Shown here piece after piece: positions 39,723 through 50,978 of a DNA stretch of 64,000 bases (positions are counted from its first letter, which is position 1; every line of letters starts with the position of its first letter). A program made the position numbers and the translations under genes. The stretch spans positions 1,612,001 through 1,676,000 of the forward strand of contig NZ_CP008747.1 of NCBI RefSeq assembly GCF_000816085.1, written 5' to 3'. This stretch comes from Staphylococcus hyicus. GTDB taxonomy: Bacteria > Bacillota > Bacilli > Staphylococcales > Staphylococcaceae. Under the pieces are notes generated by a model. The model made no database searches. It was given only the letters and a program-made list of their open reading frames with translations, and was not told the origin of the DNA.

Positions 39723-40901
39723 CTATTCGTTTTCGTGCTGACTTTCTGATGATTTATCAAGTACTTCATCAATTTTAATTACTTCTTCATCATCTAAATT
39801 GTCTTGAACAGAACTTTCCACTTCTTCATTGGATTTAGACGTGTATTTATCTTCAAGTTGCAAATCTTTTGCGTCTGATTCAGATTTAATGTCAATTTTC
39901 CAACCCGTTAATTTAGCTGCTAAACGTGCATTTTGACCACGCTTACCGATAGCTAAAGAAAGTTGATAATCTGGAACAATTACAGTCGTGGATTGATTTT
40001 CTTCATCAACGATAACATCTACAACTTGTGATGGACTTAAGGCGTTGCTTACAAACACTTTAGGATCATCGCTCCATTGAACGATATCAATTTTTTCTCC
40101 ACCTAATTCTTCAACTACCGCTTCAACACGTGCACCTTTGGCACCAACACAAGCACCAACAGCATCGATATCCGGATTATCTGAATGCACGCTGATTTTA
40201 GAACGATCACCTGCTTCACGTGCAACAGATTTCACTTCAACTGTACCTTCAAAAATTTCAGGCACTTCTTGTTCAAACAAGCGTTTAAGTAAGCCTGGAT
40301 GACTACGTGAAACGTAAATTTGAGGACCTTTTGTCGTTTGTTCTACTTTGTTAACGAATACTTTAATTCGTTCATTAGGAACATACGTTTCATTTGGACT
40401 ACGTTCTGCTTCAGAGAGCACTGCTTCTGTGCGTCCTAAATTAACATAAACATATCGGTGATCGACACGATCAATGACACCTGTCATAATATCTTCTTCT
40501 TTGTCGATAAATTCTTCATAAAGAATTTCGCGCTCTGCATCACGTAAACGTTGCATTACAGCTTGTTTCGCTGCTTGAGCACCTACACGCCCAAAATCTT
40601 TAGGTGTAACATCTTCCTCATAAATGTCTCCTACTTCATAAGCAGGGTTTTTAACTAAAGCTGTAGATAAATCCACTTCTTCTCTATCGTCAAATACTTC
40701 CTCTACAACTTCTTTACGAGAAATGACACGGAATGTACCGCTGTCTAAATTTAATTCAACACGTACATTGCGCGCACTATCATAATTTTTTTTGTAAGCA
40801 GTAATTAAAGCTGCTTCAATGGCATCTACTAAAACCTCTCTAGGAATCTTTTTTTCCTTTTCAAGATACTCAGTAGCTAATAATAATTCATTACTTTTCA
40901 C
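39723..40901 (-). CDS. nusA: Transcription termination/antitermination protein NusA
   Basis: Binds RNA polymerase and RNA to tune pausing and termination. The N-terminal polymerase-binding domain (1-130) is followed by an S1 domain (IMTGVIDRVDHRYVYVNLGR, about 137-156) and two KH domains (VGACVGAKGARVEAVVEEL and LAIGKRGQNARLAAKLTGWKI, shown in part). The acidic C-terminal tail (about 350-392) is typical. At 392 aa it lacks the extra acidic repeats of the enterobacterial protein. Second gene of the rimP-nusA-infB operon, 19 bp after rimP. Confidence 0.97.
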   Translation of the reverse strand: MKSNELLLATEYLEKEKKIPREVLVDAIEAALITAYKKNYDSARNVRVELNLDSGTFRVISRKEVVEEVFDDREEVDLSTALVKNPAYEVGDIYEEDVTPKDFGRVGAQAAKQAVMQRLRDAEREILYEEFIDKEEDIMTGVIDRVDHRYVYVNLGRTEAVLSEAERSPNETYVPNERIKVFVNKVEQTTKGPQIYVSRSHPGLLKRLFEQEVPEIFEGTVEVKSVAREAGDRSKISVHSDNPDIDAVGACVGAKGARVEAVVEELGGEKIDIVQWSDDPKVFVSNALSPSQVVDVIVDEENQSTTVIVPDYQLSLAIGKRGQNARLAAKLTGWKIDIKSESDAKDLQLEDKYTSKSNEEVESSVQDNLDDEEVIKIDEVLDKSSESQHENE

Positions 40902-40920
40902 GCATACTTCCTCCTAACAT

Positions 40921-41388
40921 CTATAACATCACTGCATGGCGTGCTTTTGCGATTTTGTCACGTGGTATCGTGATATTTTTAGATTTCGCTTTCATTTTTA
41001 CTTCAATTGTGATTTCTGTATCCGTCACATCTTTTAATATCCCTAACCATTCTTTTTCACCCTCAACCGGTGCATATAAAGATACAAATACAGGCTTCGA
41101 GACCGCATTTTGAAAATCTTTTTCCTTTTTGATTGGGCGTTCTGCACCTGGTGACGCAACGTCAAGATAGTAAGCTTCTGAAATGGGATCATGTTCATCC
41201 ATGACTTCGCTTATTTTTTCTGATGCTAATGTGCAGTCGTTTAAATCGACACCGCCTGGCTTATCAATTGAAATGCGTAAATAATGGTCACGACCTTCTT
41301 TTGCAAATTCAACATCCACTAAGTCATAATTTAATGCTTCAAGGACAGGTTGGATTAACGTTTCAACTTGCTCTGTAACTTTACTCAT
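40921..41388 (-). CDS. rimP: Ribosome maturation factor RimP
   Basis: 30S assembly factor (YlxS/P15A). The ATG at 41388 is preferred to the upstream frame opening: GGGGG lies 5 nt before it and the product is 155 aa, as in S. aureus. Family blocks are DLVDVEFAKEGRDHYLRISID (about 23-43, shown in part) and LDVASPGAERPIKKEKDF. First gene of the operon with nusA, ylxR, ylxQ and infB; polC lies upstream in the same direction. Confidence 0.95.
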   Translation of the reverse strand: MSKVTEQVETLIQPVLEALNYDLVDVEFAKEGRDHYLRISIDKPGGVDLNDCTLASEKISEVMDEHDPISEAYYLDVASPGAERPIKKEKDFQNAVSKPVFVSLYAPVEGEKEWLGILKDVTDTEITIEVKMKAKSKNITIPRDKIAKARHAVML

Positions 41389-41514
41389 ACGAGCCCCCTT
41401 ATCAGCGGTACACAAACAGAAAAGAGCGGGTGATACCCACTCTTTCTCCTTGAGTCCAAATTTATAAGCATGATTATTATAGCATAATCACGAGATTCCT
41501 ACAAATGTCTTCCA

Positions 41515-44500
41515 TTACATATCAAAAATTGACAATTGCGCTTTGTCAGGCATATTTGGCAAAGAGCCTAAATCATCTAAGTATTCGATGACTTTTTGTG
41601 ACACGCCTGCTTTTTTATTTAAGTCTTCTTTAGATAAAAACGGACCGTCCTCACGTGCTTCTACGATTCGTTTAGCTACGTTTTCACCTAGTCCTGGGAC
41701 TGCGACAAATGGAGGGATCAGTGTGTCACCGTCTATAATAAATTCATACGCTTTACTTTTTTCTAAACTTACTGGTTGCATGCGAAATCCTCTTTGTGCC
41801 ATTTCATTCGCGATTTCAAGTACGGTCAACACATCTTTTTCTTTTTTACCTAAATCCATGTACTTTGCATACATTTCTTTAACTGTATTTCGAATACTAT
41901 CTTTATCTTTAACCATCGTTAAAAGATCAAAATCTGATGCACGCACTGTAAAATAACTCGCATAATAATATAACGGATGATGCACTTTAAAATAAGCAAT
42001 TCTCACGGCCATCAGTACATAAGCCGCGGCGTGTGCTTTCGGGAACATGTATTTGATTTTTTTACATGAGTCTAAGTACCATTCTGGTACACCATTGTCC
42101 ATCATAACTTGTTCCCACTCTTCGCTTAATCCTTTACCTTTACGTACAGATTCCATAATTTTGAAGGCAAGAGAAGGTTCTAATCCTGCATACATTAAAT
42201 ACACCATGATGTCATCACGACAACCGATACAACTTGAGAGCGTACACGTTCCACTACGAACGAGCTCTTGGGCATTGCCAAGCCATACATCCGTGCCATG
42301 CGAAAGACCTGATATTTGAACAAGTTCCGAAAATGTCGTCGGCTTTGTGTCTTCTAACATTTGACGCACAAAACCCGTTCCAAATTCAGGTACACCGTAA
42401 GTTCCTGTTTTTGCTAAAATTTGTTCTTCCGTCACACCAAGTGCTTCTGGTGAACTAAAGATACCCATGGTTTCTTTATCATCTACAGGGATTGTTTTAG
42501 GATCGATTCCCGAAAGGTCTTGTAACATACGAATCATCGTAGGATCATCGTGTCCTAAAATATCGAGTTTCAATACATTATCATGAATCGAATGGAAGTC
42601 AAAGTGCGTCGTCATCCATGAGGCACCTTGGTCATCAGCAGGGTATTGTATTGGCGTAAAATCATAAATATCCATGTAATCAGGGACTACAATGATACCA
42701 CCTGGATGCTGACCTGTTGTTCGTTTAACACCCGTACAACCTTTAACTAAACGGTCCACTTCAGCCCCACGTTTATGAATGCCTTGATCATTCAAATAAC
42801 CTTTCACAAAACCGAATGCTGTTTTCTCTGCAACTGTACCAATTGTACCTGCACGAAATACTTTATCTTCACCAAAAAGTACTTTCGTGTAATTGTGCGC
42901 ATGCGGTTGGTACTCACCACTAAAGTTTAAGTCGATATCTGGCACTTTGTCTCCCTTAAATCCAAGGAACGTTTCAAATGGGATATCTTGACCTTCTTTA
43001 ATCATCTCCGTGCCACATTCACACATTTTATCAGGCAAATCAAAACCCGACCCTACTGAACCATCATCAAAGAACTCACTTTTTTTACATTTTGGACAAA
43101 TATAGTGTGGGGGTAAAGGATTTACTTCTGTAATTTCAGTCATGGTCGCAACAAAACTTGATCCCACTGAGCCACGTGAACCAACGAGGTAACCATCATC
43201 TAGCGATTTTTTTACGAGCCGTTGAGAGATGAGATAAATTACCGCAAATCCATTACCAATGATACTTTCCAATTCTTTCTCAAGGCGATCGATGACAATT
43301 TGTGGTAAGTCTTCTCCATAAAGCGCTTTTGCATTGTTATAACTTAATTCACGTATTTCTTCATTTGCACCGTCCATGTTAGGTGTAAATAATTTATCTT
43401 TTATTGGAACGACTTTTTCAATACGATTTGCAAGTGCCCGCGTATTATCTACAACAATTTGTTTCGCGCGGTCTGCACCTAGAAAGTGAAATGCATCTAA
43501 CATTTCGTCTGTCGTTCTGAAATGAGCTTCTGGTAACGTCGTACGATTTAACGGATTACCCGGTTGGGATGCAATCAATATTTGTCGTGCAATACCATCA
43601 TGTTCATGTAAATAATGCACATTACCAGTGGCAATTACAGGAATTTGATTCGTCTCACCAACTTGTAAAATCCGTTCATATATTTCTTCTAACGTTTCAT
43701 GATCCCTGATTAATTCTCGATCTAATAAATCCTGATACAATGCTGGCGGTTGAATTTCAATGTAATCATAATATTTTGCAATACGTTCAACTTCAGATTG
43801 ATCACGCTGCATGACAGCTGTAAAGACCTCACCTTCATCACATGCAGTCCCTACTAATAATCCTTCACGATATTCGTCTAGCAATGAACGCGGAATTCTA
43901 GGGGTGCGATAGTAATACGTAACAAGTGATTCACTCACAATTTTAAAGAGATTTTTAAGACCTGTTTGATTTTGAACGATTAATGTCACATGTTGTGGGC
44001 GTGCACGTTTATAGGCATCTTCATTTGATAAACATTGATTAATATCTTTATGATTATGCACATTTTTTTCTTTTAATTGTGCAAGCATTTTAATAAAAAT
44101 ATAGGCCGTTGCTTCCGTATCGTAAATGGCTCTATGATGTTGTGTGAGTTCAACGCCATATTTTTTAGCTAAAAAGTTCAGACCATGTTTACCATAACTT
44201 GTATTGATGGTTCTTGAGAGTTCGAGTGTGTCTATCACACCATTCGTTGATGGACCGAAACCAAGACGTTCATAACCTGTATCAATAAAGCCCATATCAA
44301 ATGATGCGTTATGCGCAACAAATATTGCATCTCCAACCCACGTTTTGAATTCTGTCAGTACCTCTTCGATTTCAGGAGCATCTTTTAACATATCATCTGT
44401 AATATGCGTTAAGTTTTTAATTGTTTCCGTTAATTTTTCATGTGGATTACTAAAACGTTCAAACTTATCAATGATTTCTCCGTTTTTCACTTTAACCGCT

Positions 44501-45825
44501 GCAAGTTCGATTATTTTATCGTATTGGTTTGAAAGACCTGTTGTTTCAACGTCAAATACGACATATGTCGCATCTTTTAGTGCTATATCCGTCGGTTTAT
44601 AAGCAATTGGCACACCATCGTCGACCAGCATGCCTTCCATTCCATATATCATTTTAATCCCATGTTTTTCAGCAGCTGCATGCGCATCTGGATATGCTTG
44701 AACAACGTTATGGTCTGTAACAGCAATCGCTTCATGTCCCCATTTTGCTGCTTGTGCAACATATGAACCAATGTGTGTGACCCCATCCATTTGGCTCATC
44801 GACGTATGTAAATGGAATTCAACACGTTTTTCTTCAGCTTTATCTAGTTTTGGTGCGCGTTTTACTTCTTCAATATCTGACATCATCATAACAAGATCAC
44901 GAATAAACATGTCTTCTTCTATACGTCCTTGAGCGCGTATCCATTTCCCTTCAGAAAGTGCTTTGAAATGTTCTAAATCATCTTTATTTTTACGTGTAAA
45001 CATTTTCAATACAAGGGAATCCGTATAGTCCGTCACTTTTAGTTCAACGATGTGACGTCCACTTTTTAGTTCTTTAATATTGATGTCAAAAATGACTCCT
45101 TCGATTGCCACTTTAAATTCTTCTTCAATGATCGTTTCAATGGCTCTAATCGCTTCTACTTGTATCGTTTTACCTATTTTACACTTATCAACCGTAACGC
45201 CTGCTTCTTCTTGTTTAGCACGCGCTTCTTTCATTTTTTCTATTTTCGATGTCGCTTCTCGCGCACTTTGAACATCTTCTTGTTGAATGTGCGCTTCTAA
45301 TGATGCTAAATCATCATCATGACCACTGTCGTCCGTTTCAAATATGACTTTGGATACATCAAAACCACAATCTTTCAGAGCGGAAAGTAGACTCCCATTA
45401 CACGCTTTATCAAAGTGGTTTCGCTCCACATCATTTTGCACAAGTACTTTAACGATAGATCCTGACATAATGATTTTCTTTTGTTTTAATTGACCTTTCA
45501 CTTTAGGCGATAACTTCGTCTTATCAATACAACTCGAAAAATATTTGAGCAAATGCTCATCTTGTTGCGACGTGTCTTTAATTTGAAATCGCGCATGTAT
45601 CGTTGCGATATCTTGAAACGCTTCTGATAATGCATGCATAAACACCATGTAGTCTTCATAATTCAAAAAATAAGGTAACACAATATGAAACGTCCAAGAA
45701 CGATTTTTTTCAGAGACATCAACACGAGTCAGTTCACCTTGCTCAACAATCGTATCATCTAATTGTGTTTTTAAACTCAATTGCTGAAGAAGTATTTTAA
45801 ATTTTTCATGATTCTGTAATGCCAC
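41515..45825 (-). CDS. polC: DNA polymerase III PolC-type
   Basis: Gram-positive replicative polymerase with built-in proofreading. 1436 aa in the usual order: N-terminal and OB domains (to about 330), a PHP domain (EFHLHTSMSQMDG, split by an exonuclease), the DEDDh 3'-5' exonuclease (VVFDVETTGL near 423, then HNASFDMGF), the rest of PHP, the polymerase core with a CxxC zinc element (CPKCKKSEFFDDG and CECG), DIDLNF catalytic acids, and a C-terminal helix-hairpin-helix/tau-binding part ending in a beta-clamp motif (QLSIFDM). Confidence 0.98.
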   Translation of the reverse strand: MALQNHEKFKILLQQLSLKTQLDDTIVEQGELTRVDVSEKNRSWTFHIVLPYFLNYEDYMVFMHALSEAFQDIATIHARFQIKDTSQQDEHLLKYFSSCIDKTKLSPKVKGQLKQKKIIMSGSIVKVLVQNDVERNHFDKACNGSLLSALKDCGFDVSKVIFETDDSGHDDDLASLEAHIQQEDVQSAREATSKIEKMKEARAKQEEAGVTVDKCKIGKTIQVEAIRAIETIIEEEFKVAIEGVIFDINIKELKSGRHIVELKVTDYTDSLVLKMFTRKNKDDLEHFKALSEGKWIRAQGRIEEDMFIRDLVMMMSDIEEVKRAPKLDKAEEKRVEFHLHTSMSQMDGVTHIGSYVAQAAKWGHEAIAVTDHNVVQAYPDAHAAAEKHGIKMIYGMEGMLVDDGVPIAYKPTDIALKDATYVVFDVETTGLSNQYDKIIELAAVKVKNGEIIDKFERFSNPHEKLTETIKNLTHITDDMLKDAPEIEEVLTEFKTWVGDAIFVAHNASFDMGFIDTGYERLGFGPSTNGVIDTLELSRTINTSYGKHGLNFLAKKYGVELTQHHRAIYDTEATAYIFIKMLAQLKEKNVHNHKDINQCLSNEDAYKRARPQHVTLIVQNQTGLKNLFKIVSESLVTYYYRTPRIPRSLLDEYREGLLVGTACDEGEVFTAVMQRDQSEVERIAKYYDYIEIQPPALYQDLLDRELIRDHETLEEIYERILQVGETNQIPVIATGNVHYLHEHDGIARQILIASQPGNPLNRTTLPEAHFRTTDEMLDAFHFLGADRAKQIVVDNTRALANRIEKVVPIKDKLFTPNMDGANEEIRELSYNNAKALYGEDLPQIVIDRLEKELESIIGNGFAVIYLISQRLVKKSLDDGYLVGSRGSVGSSFVATMTEITEVNPLPPHYICPKCKKSEFFDDGSVGSGFDLPDKMCECGTEMIKEGQDIPFETFLGFKGDKVPDIDLNFSGEYQPHAHNYTKVLFGEDKVFRAGTIGTVAEKTAFGFVKGYLNDQGIHKRGAEVDRLVKGCTGVKRTTGQHPGGIIVVPDYMDIYDFTPIQYPADDQGASWMTTHFDFHSIHDNVLKLDILGHDDPTMIRMLQDLSGIDPKTIPVDDKETMGIFSSPEALGVTEEQILAKTGTYGVPEFGTGFVRQMLEDTKPTTFSELVQISGLSHGTDVWLGNAQELVRSGTCTLSSCIGCRDDIMVYLMYAGLEPSLAFKIMESVRKGKGLSEEWEQVMMDNGVPEWYLDSCKKIKYMFPKAHAAAYVLMAVRIAYFKVHHPLYYYASYFTVRASDFDLLTMVKDKDSIRNTVKEMYAKYMDLGKKEKDVLTVLEIANEMAQRGFRMQPVSLEKSKAYEFIIDGDTLIPPFVAVPGLGENVAKRIVEAREDGPFLSKEDLNKKAGVSQKVIEYLDDLGSLPNMPDKAQLSIFDM

Positions 45826-45879
45826 GATTTATAAACCACCTTATGTACGATAATACATGTACGTTTTATTAATTGTTTC

Positions 45880-45932
45880 ATAAAAGAAAGTGAGACGTAA
45901 AACCATCTATCCTCCTGATTTTAGCGTCTCAC
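45880..45932 (-). terminator. Terminator after proS
   Basis: On the minus strand GTGAGACG-c-TAAAA pairs with TTTTA-CGTCTCAC, followed by UUUCUUUUAU. It lies between proS and polC. The loop is about 18 nt and holds an AGGAGGA stretch. Confidence 0.82.
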
Positions 45933-46017
45933 CTTGCTATTCGTAACGTCCATTCAAATGAACAAGCATTCACTTGAATTAATCAGTTACTATTATATCA
46001 AATTAAAAGTCATTCTG

Positions 46018-47724
46018 TTATTGAATTTGTTCAAAAAGTTCTGCGATATGGTTCGCTAAATCATCAATGTGAACATCTTCTTTTTCGCCATTATCACGGC
46101 GTTTAACTTCAACAATGCCTTCACTCGCATGCTTCCCTACAACGATACGAATTGGTAACCCGATTAAATCTGCATCGTTAAATTTAACACCTGCGCGTTC
46201 TTGACGATCATCATATAAGACATTGTAGCGCGTATTGAAGTCATCATAAATACGATCTGCAAGTTCACGTTGATCATCTTTCTTTGGATTCACTGAAATG
46301 ACGTGAAGGTCATATGGTGTCACAGACTTAGGCCAAATAATACCGTTTTCATCATGGTGTTGCTCTATAATGGCACTAAGTGTACGTGAAACACCAATAC
46401 CGTAACATCCCATCGTTAATGTTTGTTCACGTCCTTGATTGTTTAGTACCGTCGCATTCATTGACTCAGAATATTTCGTACCTAAAACGAATACTTGGCC
46501 AACTTCTATACCTTCAGCAAATTGTGCAGTACCCGAACCATCACTTAAAGGTTCACCTTCTAAAATAAATCTAAAATCACCATAGGCTTCTACGTCAAAA
46601 TCGCGACCTACATTCGCATTGACATAATGATATCCATCTTCGTTCGCACCAATAACTAAATTCGAAAGATCTTGAATATAGTGATCTGCATAGATTTTAA
46701 TATCTTTATTTGTAATTGGACCTAATGAACCTGGTGATGCGTCTAATAAATTACGGATGTCATTGTCATTCGCAAGTTCTACTTGACCTGTTTTGAAGAA
46801 ATCTTTTAATTTAACCTCATTAATTTCATGATGGCCACGTACGAGAACGAGCACAAATTCACCATCAACTTTAAAAATCATTGATTTCGTTATTGTATCA
46901 AGTGGTTTATTTAAAAATGATGCCAATTCTTTAGCTGTTTTCACATTTGGCGTTTCGATTTTTTCAAGTGCTGCTTCAGGTGCTTTTTGCGTTTTTGATG
47001 GGATATAAGGCACTTCAGCTTTCTCAATATTCGCGGCATAGTCACTTTCATTACTATAAACAATCGTATCTTCACCAATAGCGCTCAATGCGTGGAATTC
47101 ATGCGTATGATTACCGCCAATTGCACCTGAATCCGCAACAACTGGACGTACGTTTAAACCGACACGTTTAAATATGCGACCATACGCCTCATACATATCT
47201 TGATATGTTTTCATGAGCGACGCTTCATCTGTATGGAAGGAATACGCATCTTTCATAATAAACTCACGACCACGTAACAAACCAAATCTTGGGCGCTTTT
47301 CATCACGGAATTTCGTTTGAATTTGGAACAATGTTAAAGGAAGTTGTTTGTATGAACGTAATTCATCTCTCACTAAAGAAGTAATAACTTCTTCATGAGT
47401 TGGTCCTAATGCAAATTCACGTTCATTGCGATCTTTTAATCGCATGAGTTCAGGACCATACGCTTCCCAACGCCCTGATTCTTTCCATAACTCTGATTGT
47501 TGTAATACCGGCATCACTACTTCAACAGCATCAATACGCTCCATTTCTTCACGAATAATTTCAGAAATATTTTGTAACACGCGCGTTGCAAGCGGTAAAT
47601 AACTATAAATACCCGCTGCATTTTGTTTAATGAGTCCTGCTTTTAATAATAATTGATGACTAATCGCTTCAGCTTCAGCTGGAACTTCACGTAATGTAGG
47701 TATAAAAACTTTTGATTGCTTCAT
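46018..47724 (-). CDS. proS: Prolyl-tRNA synthetase (bacterial type, with editing domain)
   Basis: Class II synthetase of 568 aa with the INS editing domain between motifs 2 and 3 (about 230-400). Motif 2 is [21 protein letters not shown] (shown in part; about 142-162). Motif 3 is [11 protein letters not shown]. The C-terminal anticodon-binding domain covers about 470-568. It starts 28 bp after rseP; no T-box leader fits in that space. A terminator follows. Confidence 0.97.
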   Translation of the reverse strand: MKQSKVFIPTLREVPAEAEAISHQLLLKAGLIKQNAAGIYSYLPLATRVLQNISEIIREEMERIDAVEVVMPVLQQSELWKESGRWEAYGPELMRLKDRNEREFALGPTHEEVITSLVRDELRSYKQLPLTLFQIQTKFRDEKRPRFGLLRGREFIMKDAYSFHTDEASLMKTYQDMYEAYGRIFKRVGLNVRPVVADSGAIGGNHTHEFHALSAIGEDTIVYSNESDYAANIEKAEVPYIPSKTQKAPEAALEKIETPNVKTAKELASFLNKPLDTITKSMIFKVDGEFVLVLVRGHHEINEVKLKDFFKTGQVELANDNDIRNLLDASPGSLGPITNKDIKIYADHYIQDLSNLVIGANEDGYHYVNANVGRDFDVEAYGDFRFILEGEPLSDGSGTAQFAEGIEVGQVFVLGTKYSESMNATVLNNQGREQTLTMGCYGIGVSRTLSAIIEQHHDENGIIWPKSVTPYDLHVISVNPKKDDQRELADRIYDDFNTRYNVLYDDRQERAGVKFNDADLIGLPIRIVVGKHASEGIVEVKRRDNGEKEDVHIDDLANHIAELFEQIQ

Positions 47725-47752
47725 CCTTTATTGTTCCTCCTTTAATGAATGT

Positions 47753-49033
47753 TTATAAGAAATAGCGTTGAATGTCATTCCATGTCACTAAAATCATGAT
47801 GATGACAACAAAGAGTGCTCCTGCGGCTATAATCACTGTTTCTGCCTTTTTGTTCGCAGGTTTTCTAAAAATCGCTTCGTATGCAACAAATAAAATACGT
47901 CCACCATCCAGTGCTGGAATAGGTAATAAGTTCATAATCCCTAAGTTGACGCTTAGGATTGCTGTAAAATTAATTAAGTTGATAATTCCAGTTTTAACAA
48001 CAGTATCAACGTTTTTATAGATGCCTACAGGACCATTTAACATATCAAAACTAAAATGACCTGTAAATATACTGCCAATCAAGCCGACTACTGCAGTAAA
48101 CACTATTTTTCCATACTCAACCGTTTGTGTTAATCCAAAAATAAGGGGTTCAATTGGACTCACTTCTTTTGTAGGTAGAAAACCTAATTGATATTTTGAT
48201 ATCGTTTTCGTTTTGGTCACATTTTCCACAAACTTTTTAGGAGAAAATGTTTCAGTATGCACTTTGCCATTACGCTCATATTTCAACGTTGTTTTGTCAC
48301 CATTTGTCGCTTTCATTTCCTTTTGAACATCACGTAAATTATGCGTGGCGTGTCCATTAATTTCAGTGATGACATCTCCCTTTTTCAATCCAATTTGAGC
48401 AGCTGGTGTGTTAGGCGCGACTTGATCCACTTTATTCGTTGGTGCCCCTTGCCAATATGCAAGACCAATCAGTAATACCGCGGCTAAAATAAAGTTAAAC
48501 AAAGGCCCTGCAAACAATGTTAAAAACTTTTGATACGGTTTTTTGTAAGTAAATTGACGCTCTCTAGGCGCTATTTGGATAAGACTACCATGTTGTACGA
48601 AAAAGGCTTTTTTGGCAATCGTGTAATGATGGCGTGTTTGGTCGTGTGCCATAATGCCTTCAATATATAAATCGTTATTAAAGTCTACTTTTTTGACTTC
48701 TATAGCTTCCATTTGTTGGAATTTATGTTGATCATCTAAAATAATATGTGTAACTTCATCGTGATCATTTAATTTGATTTTTACGTGCATCCCGGGTTGT
48801 ACAGGGGCTTCCTCCATACCGTCTCCAGCCATTCGTACATAGCCACCAACAGGTAATAAACGAATCGTGTATAACGTTTCATTTTTACGGAAACTTAAAA
48901 TTTTTGGTCCCATTCCAATTGCAAATTCCGGACACATAATACCCGCACGTTTTGCAAAAAGCATATGACCATATTCATGCACAGATACTAGTAATCCGAA
49001 TACACAGATAAATGCAATGATGGTAATAAACAC
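47753..49033 (-). CDS. rseP: Site-2 intramembrane zinc metalloprotease RseP
   Basis: Membrane protease that cleaves regulatory or remnant signal-peptide substrates within the bilayer. The zinc motif HEYGH (19-23) lies in the first membrane helix. A PDZ domain occupies about 195-275 ([20 protein letters not shown]). The third ligand region is [13 protein letters not shown] (about 370). At 426 aa it is full length. Position between dxr and proS is conserved. Confidence 0.95.
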   Translation of the reverse strand: MFITIIAFICVFGLLVSVHEYGHMLFAKRAGIMCPEFAIGMGPKILSFRKNETLYTIRLLPVGGYVRMAGDGMEEAPVQPGMHVKIKLNDHDEVTHIILDDQHKFQQMEAIEVKKVDFNNDLYIEGIMAHDQTRHHYTIAKKAFFVQHGSLIQIAPRERQFTYKKPYQKFLTLFAGPLFNFILAAVLLIGLAYWQGAPTNKVDQVAPNTPAAQIGLKKGDVITEINGHATHNLRDVQKEMKATNGDKTTLKYERNGKVHTETFSPKKFVENVTKTKTISKYQLGFLPTKEVSPIEPLIFGLTQTVEYGKIVFTAVVGLIGSIFTGHFSFDMLNGPVGIYKNVDTVVKTGIINLINFTAILSVNLGIMNLLPIPALDGGRILFVAYEAIFRKPANKKAETVIIAAGALFVVIIMILVTWNDIQRYFL

Positions 49034-49039
49034 AGATTT

Positions 49040-50179
49040 TTACACCTCGTATTCTTTATTTTTGTAATGCGCATCGAGCGCTAAAATTTGTTCAAGTGTT
49101 GGGTTTTGAATGACCTCGTGTTGATCCATTTCACGTTTAATCAATCGTTCGATATCTAAAAAGCGAATTTCTTTATTCAAAAATTTCGCTACCGCAACTT
49201 CATTGACGGCATTTAAAACAACAGGCATTGTGCCACCGATTTTGATTGCGTCATATGCATATTGTAAGCAACGATATCGATCGAAATCCATAGCTTTAAA
49301 ATGTAGTTGTGCAACCTCAGCTAAATTTAAAGAAGGTGCTCGATGTTCTATGCGCTTTGGATAAGTAAATGCATATTGTATTGGCATGCGCATGTCGGGC
49401 GTACCTAGTTGTGCCATGACACTTGTATCTACAAATTCCACCATAGAATGAATGATACTTTCTTTATGTAATATCGTTTCAATTTTAGAAATATCTAAAT
49501 CAAAAAGCCATTTTGCTTCTATCACTTCAAACCCTTTATTCATCATAGTGGCAGAGTCGATCGTGATTTTATGTCCCATACTCCAATTGGGGTGATTTAA
49601 CGCATCTTCTACGGTTACATTTTCTAATGCGTCTCGTGACAAATCTCTGAACGAGCCACCACTCGCAGTAATTGTAATCTTTTTTATTTGCTTGTGATCT
49701 TCGCCATTTAAACATTGAAAAATTGCCGCGTGTTCCGAATCTACAGGTAGTATATTCACATCATAGCGACGCGCATGTGCCATCACAAGTTCACCTGCAA
49801 CAACAAGCGTCTCTTTGTTTGCGAGTGCTATATCTTTACGTGCTTCAATTGCGCGCATCGTTGGTTCTAATCCCACACTTCCAAGTAACGCATTAAGAAC
49901 GAGATCATTTTTAGCATACGTCGCCACTGTTATTAAACCTTCTTTTCCTGAAACGACGTTGACATCATAATCTAAAAAGGCCTCAACGTCTTCTTCATGT
50001 TGCACTGAAATGATATCAGGGCGATGCTTTTCAACAATTTCTTGCGCATAGGCGATGTTTTTCCCCACTGTAAAAGCAACGAGATTAAATTCATTTGGAT
50101 GGCGTTCAATGACATCTATGGCCTGTGTTCCGATAGAACCCGAAGCCCCTAACACTGCTATATTTTTCATCGTTTTCAC
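49040..50179 (-). CDS. dxr: 1-deoxy-D-xylulose 5-phosphate reductoisomerase-type protein
   Basis: The 379 aa protein has the complete Dxr architecture: NADPH site [14 protein letters not shown] (9-22), [27 protein letters not shown] and DSATMMNKG. Dxr catalyses the second step of the MEP pathway to isoprenoids. S. aureus uses the mevalonate pathway and, as I recall, lacks dxr, whereas the S. pseudintermedius/hyicus group uses the MEP route. Its presence next to cdsA and uppS therefore supports the non-aureus assignment. The sequence leaves little doubt about the family; pathway use in this strain depends on other MEP genes outside the window. Confidence 0.95.
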   Translation of the reverse strand: MKTMKNIAVLGASGSIGTQAIDVIERHPNEFNLVAFTVGKNIAYAQEIVEKHRPDIISVQHEEDVEAFLDYDVNVVSGKEGLITVATYAKNDLVLNALLGSVGLEPTMRAIEARKDIALANKETLVVAGELVMAHARRYDVNILPVDSEHAAIFQCLNGEDHKQIKKITITASGGSFRDLSRDALENVTVEDALNHPNWSMGHKITIDSATMMNKGFEVIEAKWLFDLDISKIETILHKESIIHSMVEFVDTSVMAQLGTPDMRMPIQYAFTYPKRIEHRAPSLNLAEVAQLHFKAMDFDRYRCLQYAYDAIKIGGTMPVVLNAVNEVAVAKFLNKEIRFLDIERLIKREMDQHEVIQNPTLEQILALDAHYKNKEYEV

Positions 50180-50185
50180 TTCACC

Positions 50186-50965
50186 TTACATTTGAATTAA
50201 GAAAAGATACATTAAAGGTAATACAAACATAAAACTATCGAATCGATCTAGAATACCACCGTGACCTGGTAAAAGCCGACCTGAATCTTTCACACCAAAG
50301 TGACGTTTAAATCCCGATTCAACTAAATCTCCTAATTGACCGAACGCACTAAGTACAATGGTCATAATTAATACCCAAATCATACCGTAATCGAAAGGCA
50401 CAAAAAACATAAATGCCAATGGTACAAGCAAGCTACATAATAAACCACCGATAAAGCCTTCGATTGTTTTGTTTGGGCTGATGACTGGCCACAACTTGTG
50501 TTTACCAAACGAACGACCGAAAAGATAAGCACCCGTGTCCGTCAACCATACGATAAGTAAACCAAATAATATATAATGTAAGCCTGCTTCACGTGTTTCA
50601 TAAAAATACATAAAACCAATTCCAACGTATGCAACTGACATTAAACAAAACGCTGAGTCCATAAAACTAAATCTATTTTTCGACATCACAGTATAACTTA
50701 ATAAAATAAAACTTAATGCAATTAATAATTTTTGTTGTACCATTGGAACCCACGAAAAATCTTGCGGTAGTAAAATTAAAATTAAACCGATGGCGCTAAT
50801 GATTCCTGGAACGGATATCAATTGAATGCGATTCATATTTAATAACTCTTTTAATGCAATTAAAGCAAGAATTGATGTAAAAAGCATCCATGTCGTTCCA
50901 CCAATTAATAAAATTGGCAAAAATACGATTAACGCAACTATGGTAGTAATCGTTCTTACCTTCAT
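50186..50965 (-). CDS. cdsA: Phosphatidate cytidylyltransferase
   Basis: Makes CDP-diacylglycerol, the precursor used later by PgsA in this same window. A polytopic protein of 259 aa with about seven helices. The C-terminal signature [30 protein letters not shown] (present at about 211-240, given here as [13 protein letters not shown] and [13 protein letters not shown]) is complete. It is between uppS and dxr. Confidence 0.96.
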   Translation of the reverse strand: MKVRTITTIVALIVFLPILLIGGTTWMLFTSILALIALKELLNMNRIQLISVPGIISAIGLILILLPQDFSWVPMVQQKLLIALSFILLSYTVMSKNRFSFMDSAFCLMSVAYVGIGFMYFYETREAGLHYILFGLLIVWLTDTGAYLFGRSFGKHKLWPVISPNKTIEGFIGGLLCSLLVPLAFMFFVPFDYGMIWVLIMTIVLSAFGQLGDLVESGFKRHFGVKDSGRLLPGHGGILDRFDSFMFVLPLMYLFLIQM

Positions 50966-50978
50966 AACCTTCTCCTAT

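Noticed and set aside
41543-45271. Long plus-strand frames opposite polC (up to 137 codons)
   Set aside because: Mirror of codon bias in polC; no start signals.
47725-47752. T-box leader for proS
   Set aside because: Only 28 bp separate rseP and proS, too short for a T-box.
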